Below, piece after piece: positions 32,527-41,027 of a stretch of DNA of 48,818 bases (position 1 is its first letter; each line of letters opens with the position of its first letter). The translations under genes were made by a program, and so were the position numbers. Below the pieces are notes generated by a model. It was not told the origin of the DNA and made no database searches. It worked only from the letters and a program-made list of their open reading frames with translations. Where the stretch lies: NCBI GenBank assembly GCA_030609965.1, contig JAUWSQ010000017.1, forward strand, positions 1-48,818. Reading direction: 5' to 3'. The stretch comes from Candidatus Fermentibacterota bacterium. Lineage in GTDB: Bacteria; Fermentibacterota; Fermentibacteria; Fermentibacterales; JCC-6.

Positions 32527-33450
32527 ATGTACTCACGGAGCTTTGTCCTTGTTACTTTCCTGATAATACTGTCACCCTTTCAAATTTACGCAGGTACCGT
32601 AACCCAGACTGACTGGTCCGGCGGTGATGGAATCTTCGGGCCGGTTATCGACTGGGGCAATGAGTTTTATGTGGCAACAGATATTGAATGTTACAATAAC
32701 CCTTTCAATATCTTTCTACAGAATACGATTCTGGAACATACCGTTGACGAGGATTTCGATAATACCCGGTCAGTATATTCCGCGGATATCAACGGAGACG
32801 GCTATATGGATATCCTCGGAGCTGCTTATACTGATGATGACATCACCTGGTGGGATCTGAATTCGTTTATTTTAAACGGTTCGCTGGAATCCAGCGTGCT
32901 GGATGCGCAGGAAAGCCCCGCCTGGCAGACAATTGACTGGACCTGCACCGAGCCGGTCGGAACAGGTGTTGCTTTTCAGGTAAGGGCTTCCGACAATTCC
33001 TCGAGCATGGGAGAATGGTCGGATACTCTTCTAGCTCCGTGCAGCTTAATCGGGATACTGACTGATGAAGACAGCTATTTGCACTACAGGGTAATACTGA
33101 ACACAACCGATTCGTCTTTAACCCCGGTGCTTAACGATGTAACTGTGAACTGGCTGCCATACACGAGTATTGAGGAAGGATCTGCGGGAGAGGTTTCCAC
33201 ATATTCTCTGTACGGCGCGCGCCCCAATCCTGTGCTTGGTCATGCCGCACTGGTCTTTACGCTTCCTGTTGATGCGGGGGCAGAGCTTACCGTATACGAT
33301 CTGACCGGTCGAGTGGTTTACTCCATTAATGGTGAATACAAGACAGGTGTTCATGAGGTGATACTGGACGATCTGGCCAGTGGAGTGTACGTGGTTCGAA
33401 TGACCTCGGGAGAATTTGTAGCAACGTGCCAATTCGTGGTGATCGACTAA
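32527..33450 (+). CDS. Secreted FG-GAP/VCBS-type protein with type IX-like sorting domain
   Basis: The start ATG 32527 has AAGGAG (32515-32520) six bases upstream and gives a signal peptide (SFVLVTFLIILSPFQIYA) cleaved before GTVTQTDW. The mature protein has an N-terminal WSGGDGIFGPVIDWGNEF module and one FG-GAP/VCBS-like unit with a calcium-loop pattern (SADINGDGYMDILGAA). A beta-sandwich module (WQTIDWTC, FQVRASDN, YLHYRVILNTTD, LNDVTVNW) follows, then a C-terminal domain with YGARPNPVLGHAALVF, LTVYDLTGRVV and GVYVVRMTSG. At 307 residues it looks like a short member of a larger surface-protein family that usually carries several VCBS units. It is probably exported and surface-attached; ligand unknown. 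Confidence 0.8.
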   Translation: MYSRSFVLVTFLIILSPFQIYAGTVTQTDWSGGDGIFGPVIDWGNEFYVATDIECYNNPFNIFLQNTILEHTVDEDFDNTRSVYSADINGDGYMDILGAAYTDDDITWWDLNSFILNGSLESSVLDAQESPAWQTIDWTCTEPVGTGVAFQVRASDNSSSMGEWSDTLLAPCSLIGILTDEDSYLHYRVILNTTDSSLTPVLNDVTVNWLPYTSIEEGSAGEVSTYSLYGARPNPVLGHAALVFTLPVDAGAELTVYDLTGRVVYSINGEYKTGVHEVILDDLASGVYVVRMTSGEFVATCQFVVID

Positions 33451-33469
33451 CATCAACCCGGATTCAGAT
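33247..33469. repeat. Second copy of the sorting-domain repeat
   Basis: This stretch of the 32527 gene and the orphan fragment at 30572-30794 are direct copies, about 88% identical over the coding part, with identical length and no indels. The similarity continues over about 19 noncoding bases after the stop codons. Confidence 0.8.
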
Positions 33470-33501
33470 ATGTAGCATCAGTCTTTCCATACTGTTGAAT
33501 T

Positions 33502-34800
33502 CTACCTGATGTATCCTAAACTCTCCAATTTCTTTTTCTCAATAATACCCAGCTGAGTGCTGGTGGGTTCCCAAAGACGCGGCCATGCCCAGTATTCCAA
33601 CACTCTTGAGAGAAGAATACTGTCAACATCAAGATAGTCAGTTTCAAAGGGATCTGCTACAATATCAAACATCTCTGAACAGTCTCCCACAGGGCTCCAT
33701 ATGACTTTTTTATTTCCATTTAGAATAGTGACCTGGCTACTGTCAGATCTCACTCCACTTGAGGGGATGTCTCTGATTTCTGTCATATCAGATCCGAGGA
33801 CATTAATGCCTTCTATTCTGCCAGGGATATCTTCACCAAGATACGCAAGTACTGTGGGGAGAATATCGAACTGGCCGGCAACAGTTGAATCGACCCTGTT
33901 CTCAGGAATTCCTGGTCCAGACATGATTAGAGGAATATGGAGCGACTGCTGATACAGATTCTGCGAATGCCCCCATTGACCATGCTCCATGAATTCCTCG
34001 CCATGATCAGCTGTGAATACTATCAAAGTGTTTTCTGACAGTAGTCTCTGGCGAATTCCCTGAAACATTCGAGAAAGTTGACTGTCAATCCATAGGATTT
34101 CTGCGTCGTACAATGCGCACATGTGTTCAGCATGGCCCGGAGGGACACTTCCATCCTCATTCGGTTGCCAGTTGGTGACACCCATCGTTCCGAACTCACT
34201 GAAAGCTGTCGCAAATCCCCCTGGCGGATCGTAAGGAGCGTGGGCATCAAAAAGATGGAATACAACGAAGAAGGGTTCGGAGAATTCATCTCCGTCAAGC
34301 CATGAGATGAATTGATCGACAGTTTCTGCCGCTCTTCCGTGGCCTTCATCGTCAAGAAGAAAATACTCGAAACCAATATCCATACCAAATACAGAACCCA
34401 AATAGTTGATATTTACAAAACCTGCTGTGTTGTAACCCAGATCATTGAGCATGGTTACAATGGTTGGAAGTTCAGGATCAAGACCATGAGAATACCCATC
34501 ATAATCATTGCATCCATGCGTTCTCTCAGTCAGGCCAGTATAAATGGAGACCATTCCTGGAAGGGTCCAGGGGGCTTGTGCCTGCATTCGAGCCCACATG
34601 GTGCCACTTGATGCAAGGCTGTCTATCACAGGTGAGGTGTTCCTGTAGTAGTTATAGCACCCTAAATGATCAGCGTTCAGTGTATCAATTATGATCAACA
34701 CTATATTTGGTTTCTCGGTCTTCCCACATGATGAAACCAGCATCAGAAGGATCAGAGACGCTGTTAATAATCTCTCCAAAGCACCATATCTATGACTCAT
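33502..34800 (-). CDS. Sulfatase / alkaline-phosphatase-superfamily lipoprotein
   Basis: A 432-residue lipoprotein (LTASLILLMLVSSC lipobox) of the sulfatase fold. Metal-binding segments are NIVLIIIDTLNADHLGCY near the start, FHLFDAHAPYDPP in the middle, and FTADHGEEFMEHGQWGHSQ near the C-terminal third, all in family order. In true sulfatases the nucleophile is formylglycine made from Cys or Ser in (C/S)xPxR. Here the site reads APWTLPGMVSIYTG, with Thr, so no formylglycine would form. A phospho- or phosphonoester hydrolase or a phosphoglycerol transferase-type role is more likely. AAGAGG lies eight bases before the ATG. Confidence 0.85.
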   Translation of the reverse strand: MSHRYGALERLLTASLILLMLVSSCGKTEKPNIVLIIIDTLNADHLGCYNYYRNTSPVIDSLASSGTMWARMQAQAPWTLPGMVSIYTGLTERTHGCNDYDGYSHGLDPELPTIVTMLNDLGYNTAGFVNINYLGSVFGMDIGFEYFLLDDEGHGRAAETVDQFISWLDGDEFSEPFFVVFHLFDAHAPYDPPGGFATAFSEFGTMGVTNWQPNEDGSVPPGHAEHMCALYDAEILWIDSQLSRMFQGIRQRLLSENTLIVFTADHGEEFMEHGQWGHSQNLYQQSLHIPLIMSGPGIPENRVDSTVAGQFDILPTVLAYLGEDIPGRIEGINVLGSDMTEIRDIPSSGVRSDSSQVTILNGNKKVIWSPVGDCSEMFDIVADPFETDYLDVDSILLSRVLEYWAWPRLWEPTSTQLGIIEKKKLESLGYIR

Positions 34801-35256
34801 GCATATACCTCTTATTGTGAAAATCTCTAAAATACGCTATTTGTATAATTTCTGAAGTTATTATCAGTCTGTAATTTCGTATAATAAGCAATCATGCTTT
34901 CGTGATCCATAATATATATCAAGTATACACTAATCATTCAAGCATATCGAAAATTTGCCAACCCGGGTTCCTGCAGATCAAACTCGATATTTACAGAATC
35001 CTCTCCGGCCTATTCGTATCATTTCCCACGATCTGGTGAATTCTGCCTGAACAGCGCTTTCGTTTGACTCTTTCGGCCGAATGTGTTAAAATTTTTCAAC
35101 AGTGCTAAATGCATTGAAGCAAGTTTGCAGAATTACAGGATAGTCGAGTGAAGTACTGATTATGATAACAGCTCTTATCATACTCTCAGCCATTTACTCA
35201 ATCACCATTACCCGGAGGTAGTGCTGGCGGGAGAAATCGTACTGGAAAGAGGGATA
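34801..35256. other. AT-rich intergenic region between divergent genes
   Basis: No protein gene is supported over these 456 bases. It holds the promoter at 35064-35092 and an 8-bp hairpin TATGATAA/TTATCATA (35161-35182). It also has a 19-codon frame (35162-35221, mostly hydrophobic) without a ribosome binding site. The left part up to 34960 is very AT-rich and presumably contains the sulfatase promoter, which I could not place. Confidence 0.6.
35064..35092 (+). promoter_or_regulatory. Promoter for the secreted protein at 35257
   Basis: TTGACT (35064-35069) and TAAAAT (35087-35092) are spaced by 17 bases, close to consensus. The transcript would begin near 35099 and carry a leader of about 158 bases. 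Confidence 0.65.
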
Positions 35257-35874
35257 ATGTTTTTGAAGTTGATATTTATTGTAATACTGTGTGTTCTGTC
35301 CGCTTACGCCGGTACAGTGTTTACTGAAGACACTGATCTATGGACTGAGATAGACAGAATAAACGCGGTTCTTGAGGATGCCGGAACAGTAGATTCCGAT
35401 ACTCTTGAGGAGCTGTTCGGGCAGACGATTGATATTGTATCATCTCAAGGGTTCTCTCAGCAATTCGAGGATCTTCGAGCGGATGCTTTCGAATCAGACG
35501 ACTTCGGTGAATGTGATGAATATGTGGAAAGAGCTGGCGATGCCGTAAACGTTTATATCCTTGGAGAATCGAATAACATTGGCGTGAACACCACTGCTTT
35601 CTTAGATCGGGCTATTCCCGAATCAGAAGCGTATGTATTCTTCCTTGTCGCAGTTGGAGGTTTCTATATAGATGGAGAGATGAACAGGATAGGCACTGCG
35701 GAGCTTCCAGCGTGGATGGAACGTGCCGGTTCCAGTGCCCAGGCTGTAATCGATCCGATTCATGCAGAAGAGTGGCTGAGTTATTGGCTGACTATTCGCC
35801 CATCACTCGATGGTTACTTCCTGACTATTGCAGATGAGACTATTCTCGGTCTGGGCGGTGGACTTCCTGAGTGA
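35257..35874 (+). CDS. Secreted hypothetical protein, 205 aa
   Basis: The start ATG 35257 follows AGAGGG by five bases and gives a standard signal peptide (FLKLIFIVILCVLSAYA) cut before GTVFTEDT; the frame opens 12 codons earlier at GTG 35221, but that would put acidic residues before the signal. The mature chain is acidic and mostly helical (LWTEIDRINAVLEDAG, LEELFGQTIDIVSSQG), has one cysteine (DDFGECDEY), and ends GLGGGLPE. No known domain is recognised. The mature N-terminus GTV is shared with the secreted protein at 32527, which may reflect a common export or origin. Confidence 0.7.
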   Translation: MFLKLIFIVILCVLSAYAGTVFTEDTDLWTEIDRINAVLEDAGTVDSDTLEELFGQTIDIVSSQGFSQQFEDLRADAFESDDFGECDEYVERAGDAVNVYILGESNNIGVNTTAFLDRAIPESEAYVFFLVAVGGFYIDGEMNRIGTAELPAWMERAGSSAQAVIDPIHAEEWLSYWLTIRPSLDGYFLTIADETILGLGGGLPE

Positions 35875-35930
35875 ATAACCTGAAGGCTGCTGAATAGCTG
35901 CAATCCCTCCCCGCATAAACTGAGATGAAC

Positions 35931-37208
35931 TTATTGTATGCTGTTTCGAATGTAGCGGGTTGTAACCAGAACTATCCAGGCAGCACCGAATATCACCGCA
36001 GCAGTTGTTGCAATAGCGGCGCCGAAGCCTCCATATCTTGGTATGAGATAGATGTTCAGACTTACATTGACAACGGATGAAATAATGACGCTGTACAGGG
36101 AGTACTGAGGTTTCCCAATGGCAGATGCTGCGGTGGCGAAGAAACTGCCGAGGGGTCTCACAATTGCCAGAGCGCCCAGTATGAGGAGTATATTCCAGTT
36201 TTCCGAGTATTTCCCGCTGTAGACGAAATCAAGCACCTGCTGGGGGAAGAACACATACAGGATCACAGCTGGAAGAATGAGAATCTCCGCCAGCAGAACC
36301 GTACTCCATACCCGTGATTGTATCTCCTTCTTTTTATCCTGCTTCCATATTCTGGATATGTAGGGAAGAAGAATCATATTGGCGGCGCTGATGACCATCA
36401 GGGTCAATCCGGAAAGCGATCTTGAAGCGCCGTAGGCCGCAACATCATCCGGAGCTATTTTGCCAAGCATCAGGATGTCTGTTCTGGTGTAGATGAAATT
36501 AGCCATGGAGGCTCCAAGGGTGATAACCGCGAAGCGCATGACACTTCTAATCCGGTCAATCCTGATACCTGCAGAAGGGGAAAAAAGATGTCTGGCAAAC
36601 AGGAAGTTGACGAAGAAAGCAACCAGGTTAGCAGCTATCATGGCTACAAATATCTGGTGGGCGGTCTTTAGTGTGCCGGTGAGCAGGAGAATTCCTATTA
36701 TTACACTCTTCACGATGAACTGAAGGATATCCGATATCATTACGTCTCTGGTGCGATGTTTCGTGAGCAGAAGCAGCCTTGGCAATCCGCTTAGTGTACC
36801 CGTTATAACAACCCCGGCAAGCAGCAGGGGAATTCCCGACAGATCAAGCGGTTCGTAGAAGGAACCGATGATGCCGCCTCCAGCAATAAGCAGGAAAGCA
36901 GAGAACAGCGCAAAGCAGAGGGCCATAAGAATGCCGGAATTGGCCAGCTGCTTTTCTCTCAACCCCTCACCCTCTGAAGCAAGTTTCAGTATCGCCTGCT
37001 GGATAAACCCTCCGCCAAGGAGGACTCCGAACATCTCCAGGCTCTTCGCAACGGCATATATGGCGTAGGCCTCCGGGGGAAGGGACCTTATTATGAAGAT
37101 GGTAAGTATACCCCAGATGGCCAGGGTTCCGCGGCTGATCAGGGCGGGAAGGCCGATTTTTACTATTTTGTGACGAAGGTCATATAGATTGCTGAAATGA
37201 GACATCAT
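35931..37208 (-). CDS. Polysaccharide/lipid flippase (Wzx/MATE-like, MOP superfamily)
   Basis: A 425-residue polytopic protein with about 12 hydrophobic segments. It starts KIVKIGLPALISRGTLAIWGILTIFIIRSLPPEAYAIYAVAKS, typical of the polysaccharide transporter branch. Other segments include FGVLLGGGFIQQAILKLASEGEG and RFAVITLGASMANFIYTRTDILMLGKIAPDDVAAYGASRSL, the charged loop pattern of these flippases. It would move lipid-linked sugar units across the inner membrane. It is followed on the minus strand, upstream in the transcript, by a glycosyltransferase, which fits a surface-glycan cluster. Confidence 0.88.
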   Translation of the reverse strand: MMSHFSNLYDLRHKIVKIGLPALISRGTLAIWGILTIFIIRSLPPEAYAIYAVAKSLEMFGVLLGGGFIQQAILKLASEGEGLREKQLANSGILMALCFALFSAFLLIAGGGIIGSFYEPLDLSGIPLLLAGVVITGTLSGLPRLLLLTKHRTRDVMISDILQFIVKSVIIGILLLTGTLKTAHQIFVAMIAANLVAFFVNFLFARHLFSPSAGIRIDRIRSVMRFAVITLGASMANFIYTRTDILMLGKIAPDDVAAYGASRSLSGLTLMVISAANMILLPYISRIWKQDKKKEIQSRVWSTVLLAEILILPAVILYVFFPQQVLDFVYSGKYSENWNILLILGALAIVRPLGSFFATAASAIGKPQYSLYSVIISSVVNVSLNIYLIPRYGGFGAAIATTAAVIFGAAWIVLVTTRYIRNSIQ

Positions 37209-37282
37209 TCACAAACCGTTCTTCAGATGGGTGTGGCTGCATGGTTTTGCTTTATTCAACAGGATTATATACAAAGCTGTAA

Positions 37283-38521
37283 TTAAAGATACTCGGACCA
37301 CTTCTCCAGCAGAACACCGACATATCCTTTAACGTTGAATTGACTTCTTACCTTTTCTGCCCCCTGTATCCCAAGTTTCCCGGCAAAATTTCGGTCCAGC
37401 AGCAGTTTTTCAATGGCATCTGCCAGTTCAGCGGAGTTTCCCGGAGTAACAAGGATACCATCCTTTCCATTCTCAATGAGTTCCGGGATTCCTGACAGTG
37501 ATGTTGATACTGTGGGAACACCTGCTGCCATCGACTCCATGAGAGAGACGGGGATACCATCCATATCACCGTTCCCTGCGCGAATGGAGGGAAGAACGAA
37601 AATATCAGCTTCGGCAAGCTGTTCCATTACTTCATCGGATTTAAGTAGTCCCTCGAACTGCAGAACATCTCCCAAACCCAGCTTTTCAATCTGCTTCCTG
37701 AATTCATCGAGAACCCTTCCGGATGTATCAGATCCAATGATGCTGCAGCTGAATTGAAGGTTCCGTTCCTTGAGTATCCGACAGGCCTCGATAAGGACTG
37801 GAACACCCTTTTTCTCACCCAGGCCGCTGGCTGTGCAGACGATCTTCGGAATTGCATCGGGATTACACTTCCTTTCGGGCAGTGAACTGAAATCAAGACC
37901 GAGATATGTAACGTCAATCTTGTTCTCCAGATGTTTTCCATAGCGCCTGGAAATGTATTCCCTGTTGAATTTGGAAATGGTGAAGATGCGGTGGGCATTT
38001 TCAAGCAGGTACCTGGTCATTTCTTCCCTCGGCGGTGTAAAGATATCCACAGCATGTGTTGTGAGAGTGAAGGGTATTCGAAGAATCCTTCCTGCCCACA
38101 TGGCAGCGAATGCAGGAGTTACAGCGAAGTGGGAATGAATGAGACGTGATTTTCTGTCAATGTATCCTGCAAGTGAAGCTCCCAGCAGGAAGTACCTGAA
38201 GGATCGTTTTCTTAATGAAAGAAACGCATTACTGCAGCACCGTGCGGGATGTCTGAGGAAAACAGGAATGCACTCCTTCAAAAACAGAAGCGCAAGTGAT
38301 GGTATAGAACAAGTAATAAACTCAGTCGACAGAGTCTGTGTAATGGAAATTCCATCTGTAAGCTTATGTCGGGGGATTATATTCAGCCAGAATTTCGATG
38401 TTGAAGTGGAGCGCGGAAGGAAGACATCAATTTCAAAACCTTCCGAATTCAGCTGAACGATTTCCCTGAAAACGTATGTGGGCAGAAAACCAAGGCTGTA
38501 AGCGATTTTACCTGAAGTCAT
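37283..38521 (-). CDS. Glycosyltransferase, GT4 family
   Basis: A GT-B enzyme of 412 residues. It starts GKIAYSLGFLPTYVFREIVQLNSEGFEIDVF, an acceptor-side domain typical of exopolysaccharide or sugar-lipid transferases. The donor-side domain carries IVCTASGLGEKKGVPVLIEAC, FEGLLKSDEVMEQLAEADIFVLPS, the E-x7-E region in DGIPVSLMESMAAGVPTVST, and LIENGKDGILVTPGNSAELADAI. The start has AAGGAA eight bases upstream. The flippase gene follows 74 bases downstream on the same strand. Sugar specificity cannot be assigned. Confidence 0.9.
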   Translation of the reverse strand: MTSGKIAYSLGFLPTYVFREIVQLNSEGFEIDVFLPRSTSTSKFWLNIIPRHKLTDGISITQTLSTEFITCSIPSLALLFLKECIPVFLRHPARCCSNAFLSLRKRSFRYFLLGASLAGYIDRKSRLIHSHFAVTPAFAAMWAGRILRIPFTLTTHAVDIFTPPREEMTRYLLENAHRIFTISKFNREYISRRYGKHLENKIDVTYLGLDFSSLPERKCNPDAIPKIVCTASGLGEKKGVPVLIEACRILKERNLQFSCSIIGSDTSGRVLDEFRKQIEKLGLGDVLQFEGLLKSDEVMEQLAEADIFVLPSIRAGNGDMDGIPVSLMESMAAGVPTVSTSLSGIPELIENGKDGILVTPGNSAELADAIEKLLLDRNFAGKLGIQGAEKVRSQFNVKGYVGVLLEKWSEYL

Positions 38522-38630
38522 TAGGTAGATTCCTTACAAGAATTTAATCAATTCAATTTCGTTCCGTTTATGATAGTTACTCACTGCAAACTGTGTCAAT
38601 TCAAGAAGGATGATGAACTGTCATGGCCAG

Positions 38631-39464
38631 TTATGTTTCGATAACAGGGGGCACCAGGGAGAGAGAATCATCCTGTTCGTCGGCCTCGCGATCTGATCGA
38701 TCCTCAGCTGGATCTCTGGAGAGCATCAGGTCTCTGTCCTTGAGGCCCACGAATTTACCGAAGGCTGATTTTTCAAGAAGGAGAAGTCTGGCGGCTTTTT
38801 CTACAACCTCAACAGCATCGCACGCTGAATCTATATCTTTTCCAAGGCCGAGAATTCCATGCTTTCTCCATATGACGCAATCACTCTCACGGAAAGCTCT
38901 GGCAGTTTCCTCTCCCAGCTTCCAGGTTCCCGGGGTCATGTAATCCATGAAGCGGACACCTCTGCTCATAAGAAGTGAGACTTCCGGATGTGACCTGTTC
39001 ACTGCGTCCTCCAGCATTTCCGCAGGGAGGTCGCTCGAGGAGAGCGCAAGCATATGGGTGGAGTGAGTATGGACCAGAGAGGCGGTCTCCCACCCCCGGT
39101 TGGTGGCTTCCGCCAGGACCAGGAGATGTGAACTGAATTCTGTTGTGGGTTTCTTGGAGGACGCGAGTCGTATTACTTTCATCCCGTCCGCTGATACCCT
39201 TACCGGAATGATTTCAGTATCCAGCTCGAGCAGGAGTTTTCTGAATCTGCTTCCGGCACAGGTGACCAGAAAAGTCCGCCCGGCGAGTTCGGGGATGGGG
39301 GAGGGGAGGATGTCAGTAACGACATCCTCATCCCATAATGAACTGTCGGATCCCTCGGGAAGAAGGACGGATATATTGCCCGCGTTGGCTTCAGCCCAGC
39401 CTGTTCTTGCAAGCTCGGCGGCGATACGGCCTATATCTTTTCTAGTTGACCTGATGAGATCCAT
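38631..39464 (-). CDS. Class II aldolase, rhamnulose-1-phosphate aldolase-like
   Basis: A zinc-dependent class II aldolase of 277 residues. The signature GWAEANAGNISVLLP near residue 20 is typical of RhaD-like aldolases, followed by LVTCAGSRFRKL. Metal ligands are the histidines in LVHTHSTHMLAL and the late VIWRKHGILGLGKD. Members cleave rhamnulose-1-phosphate or related sugar phosphates to dihydroxyacetone phosphate and an aldehyde. No rhamnose kinase or isomerase is nearby, so the substrate stays open. It starts ten bases after the lysine transaminase stop with AGAGG six bases upstream, so the pair is cotranscribed. Confidence 0.78.
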   Translation of the reverse strand: MDLIRSTRKDIGRIAAELARTGWAEANAGNISVLLPEGSDSSLWDEDVVTDILPSPIPELAGRTFLVTCAGSRFRKLLLELDTEIIPVRVSADGMKVIRLASSKKPTTEFSSHLLVLAEATNRGWETASLVHTHSTHMLALSSSDLPAEMLEDAVNRSHPEVSLLMSRGVRFMDYMTPGTWKLGEETARAFRESDCVIWRKHGILGLGKDIDSACDAVEVVEKAARLLLLEKSAFGKFVGLKDRDLMLSRDPAEDRSDREADEQDDSLSLVPPVIET

Positions 39465-39474
39465 TCAATTCCTC

Positions 39475-40794
39475 TCAGAATAGCTTTCCAGCAGCCTTTG
39501 TAATGATATCCAGACCCATCAGGATCTCTTCTTCGGTGATATTCAGCGGGGGTCTGAATCTGATGCTTCTGGCGCCGCATGGAAGAATGATAGCTCCGCT
39601 CTTGAATATTTCAGAAATCATACTGTCCCTGATTTCGCTGTCGGGAAGGTCGAAGGCGCACATGAGGCCCTTTCCCCTGATATTGGAAATCATTTCGGGG
39701 TATTTCTCCTTTAGATTCTGTAGACCCGTAAGGAGGGTTTCACTTCTGGAACGGACATTCTCAAGTATGTTCTCGTTGACCATTACATCAAGGTATTTGT
39801 TGCATCTTACCATATCCACGAGATTTCCGCCCCAGGTCGAATTCAGCCTGCTGGACTCATGGAATACATTGTTCTCAACATTGTCAACCCGCCTGTTCGA
39901 GGCGATGCCGCAGACCTGTGATTTTTTGCCGAAACAGAAAATGTCAGGCTCCACACCTATTGACTGCCAGGCCCACCATTCACCGGTGAGTCCCATGCCT
40001 GTCTGGACCTCATCGAATATCAGGAGGAATTCATGCTTATCAGCCCTGTCGCGGAGCTGCTGAAGATATTCAGGCCTGAAGTGGTTATCACCGCCTTCTC
40101 CCTGGATAGGTTCGATAACCATGCATGCGATATCATGGCCGTACTTGCTTATGGCATCGTCTATCTGGGCAAGTGATTTCTTTTCAGCCTCCATAACCGC
40201 ATCAAGATTATCCTCGAGTGGGAATAGAATGGCTGGGGGATCTACTCTGGGCCAGTCGAACAGTGGGAAGTACATGTACTTCCTGGGGTCGGCGGTGTTT
40301 GTAAGTGAGAGTGTATATCCGGTTCTTCCGTGAAAGGAATGTCTGAAATGGATCACTTTCTTGCCGATCTCGCCTCTTCCGGCCTTGAGATTCTGCCTGA
40401 CCTTCCAGTCGAAGGCTGTCTTCAGGGCATTTTCAACCGCAAGGGCGCCTCCCGAAACGAAGAAGAGGTAGGGGTGGCTGTCTGGGATGACTGTATCAGC
40501 GAAAGTTTCAACAAATGAGGCGAGCTCTTCCGTATAGAAATCAGAGTTGGAAGGTTTGTTGATGGCTACATCAGCAAGATGGCTTCTGAACTCATCCGTG
40601 CAGAGGGCGGGATGGTTCATTCCAAGTGGAGCCGACGCGAAAAAGCTGAAGAGATCAAGATAATCTTTATTATCAGCCGCATCATGTATGGTGCTCCCTT
40701 TGCTCTTTTTTAGATCCAGAACCATGTTGAACCCGTCAGCCAGCATATGGTTTGCAATCGTAGACCTGACTTCTGATGCTGGTATGTGTTTCAT
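39475..40794 (-). CDS. lat: L-lysine 6-transaminase-like class III aminotransferase
   Basis: A PLP-dependent class III aminotransferase of 439 residues. It opens with GFNMVLDLKKSKGSTIHDAADNKDYLDLFSFFASAPLGMNHP, characteristic of the lysine epsilon-aminotransferase group. It continues with FVSGGALAVENALKTAF, HFRHSFHGRTGYTLSLTN, FDEVQTGMGLTGEWWAWQ and the PLP-lysine region CFGKKSQVCG. The likely reaction is lysine plus 2-oxoglutarate to alpha-aminoadipate semialdehyde plus glutamate. It could feed lysine breakdown, or supply a precursor for a secondary product. It is divergent from ptb and cotranscribed with the aldolase. Confidence 0.88.
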   Translation of the reverse strand: MKHIPASEVRSTIANHMLADGFNMVLDLKKSKGSTIHDAADNKDYLDLFSFFASAPLGMNHPALCTDEFRSHLADVAINKPSNSDFYTEELASFVETFADTVIPDSHPYLFFVSGGALAVENALKTAFDWKVRQNLKAGRGEIGKKVIHFRHSFHGRTGYTLSLTNTADPRKYMYFPLFDWPRVDPPAILFPLEDNLDAVMEAEKKSLAQIDDAISKYGHDIACMVIEPIQGEGGDNHFRPEYLQQLRDRADKHEFLLIFDEVQTGMGLTGEWWAWQSIGVEPDIFCFGKKSQVCGIASNRRVDNVENNVFHESSRLNSTWGGNLVDMVRCNKYLDVMVNENILENVRSRSETLLTGLQNLKEKYPEMISNIRGKGLMCAFDLPDSEIRDSMISEIFKSGAIILPCGARSIRFRPPLNITEEEILMGLDIITKAAGKLF

Positions 40795-40923
40795 TTACGT
40801 CACCCCTTTCCAGAGATTGAAATTACTTTTGGCGCTACTTTTGAACACAGGTGCCCGATTATCTGATAACTCGGGTGAATTGCATCGAGAGAGTGTCTCC
40901 AAATCTCATTTCCACAATGCTTC

Positions 40924-40952
40924 TTGTCAACACTTCTTGCAGGAGATATTAC
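40924..40952 (+). promoter_or_regulatory. Possible promoter for the ptb operon
   Basis: TTGTCA (40924-40929) and TATTAC (40947-40952) are spaced by 17 bases; the start would fall near 40959. Confidence 0.4.
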
Positions 40953-40961
40953 GCAGGCGGT

Positions 40962-40978
40962 ATATTCATACTGAATAT
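40962..40978. promoter_or_regulatory. Perfect 7-3-7 palindrome, candidate operator
   Basis: ATATTCA-TAC-TGAATAT is a perfect inverted repeat placed just downstream of the predicted promoter. This is where a repressor would block the long ptb-to-nusB transcript. Confidence 0.45.
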
Positions 40979-41027
40979 TGACAGCGTATCACTTCTAAAC
41001 CGTGAATCATTCTTACAGGGGGCATCA

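Noticed and set aside
35162..35221. 19-codon hydrophobic frame before the secreted protein gene
   Set aside because: No ribosome binding site and it overlaps a hairpin; too short to support without conservation, although its last codons form a GGAGG.
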